Source: Synergistaceae bacterium (lineage in GTDB: Bacteria; Synergistota; Synergistia; Synergistales; Aminobacteriaceae). Taken from it: a stretch of 5,171 nt of DNA. The position numbers and the translations under genes were made by a program. The DNA is taken from assembly GCA_031270755.1 (NCBI GenBank), contig JAISWV010000142.1:1-5171 (forward strand). Direction: 5' to 3'. Below, in pieces: positions 5,077 to 5,171 of this stretch (positions within the stretch are counted from its first letter, which is position 1; the number at the start of each line of letters is the position of its first letter). A model generated the notes under the pieces. It saw nothing but the letters and a program-made list of their open reading frames with translations. It was not told where the DNA came from and ran no database searches.

Positions 5077-5171
5077 TTACCTCCTTCCGTTCCAGTCGTC
5101 CGAAAACTGGCATGTTTCTTTCAACTCACGTGCAACTGACACGACAAAACAAGCAGGCGTCAGCGATGAAA
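5077..5171 (-). CDS. Possible 3' end of an upstream gene (partial, unknown function)
   Basis: From the right edge a minus-strand frame is open for 31 codons and ends with TAA at 5079-5077, overlapping the Shine-Dalgarno site of the recombinase. Its end reads ARELKETCQFSDDWNGRR. A stop placed inside the next gene's ribosome site is typical of packed phage operons, and the other two minus-strand frames here are closed by TGA codons at 5123-5121 and 5128-5126. A 31-codon open stretch can easily occur by chance, no family is recognised, and this is offered only as a candidate. Confidence 0.3.
   Translation of the reverse strand, partial: SSLTPACFVVSVARELKETCQFSDDWNGRR
5080..5087 (-). promoter_or_regulatory. 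Strong Shine-Dalgarno site, unusually far from the recombinase ATG
   Basis: AAGGAGGT (5087-5080) is the only strong site before the recombinase gene, but 16 bases separate it from ATG at 5063; 5-10 is normal. No in-frame ATG, GTG or TTG lies nearer. A weaker GGAAGG (5071-5066) is too close, 2 bases away. Translation may be poor or coupled to upstream reading. Confidence 0.45.

Overview
This window is the DNA-packaging and head-assembly end of a tailed phage or prophage of the lambda type. Every gene I can support lies on the minus strand, so transcription runs from high to low coordinates. In that direction the order is: a possible gene tail at the right edge (5171-5077), a short tyrosine recombinase (5063-4437), a 375-base noncoding stretch (4436-4062), the terminase small subunit (4061-3561), the terminase large subunit (3607-1661), a small gpW-like head-joining protein (1646-1416), and a portal protein that runs off the left edge (1362 to beyond 1). 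The order small subunit, large subunit, gpW-like, portal is the lambda order nu1-A-W-B.

The host cannot be named from the sequence. The window has a moderate-to-slightly-high GC content. Most genes carry strong Shine-Dalgarno sites (AAGGAGG before the small subunit, AAAGGAG before the gpW-like gene), which fits Firmicutes, including Gram-negative-walled Negativicutes, or Synergistota-like bacteria at least as well as an enteric host. This is inference only.

How the genes work together: the small subunit (winged helix-turn-helix) should recognise the packaging site and recruit the large subunit, which is both the ATPase motor and the nuclease. The motor docks on the dodecameric portal, and the gpW-like protein closes the filled head for tail attachment. 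By analogy with lambda, the packaging (cos) site is expected just upstream of the small subunit gene. The noncoding stretch 4062-4436 sits exactly there. It holds a GC-rich block with dyad symmetry (4221-4263), a 19-bp imperfect direct repeat flanking that block, a 9-bp inverted repeat and two pairs of short direct repeats close to the recombinase gene, and a plausible minus-strand promoter. Cos site, recombinase (att) site and transcription terminator are competing or overlapping readings of this stretch.

No clearly new defence or regulatory system is visible. The most interesting parts are the noncoding repeat region, the truncated-type recombinase placed next to the terminase, and a terminator-like hairpin in the middle of the morphogenesis operon just before a portal gene that starts with GTG behind an ATG-TAG pair.
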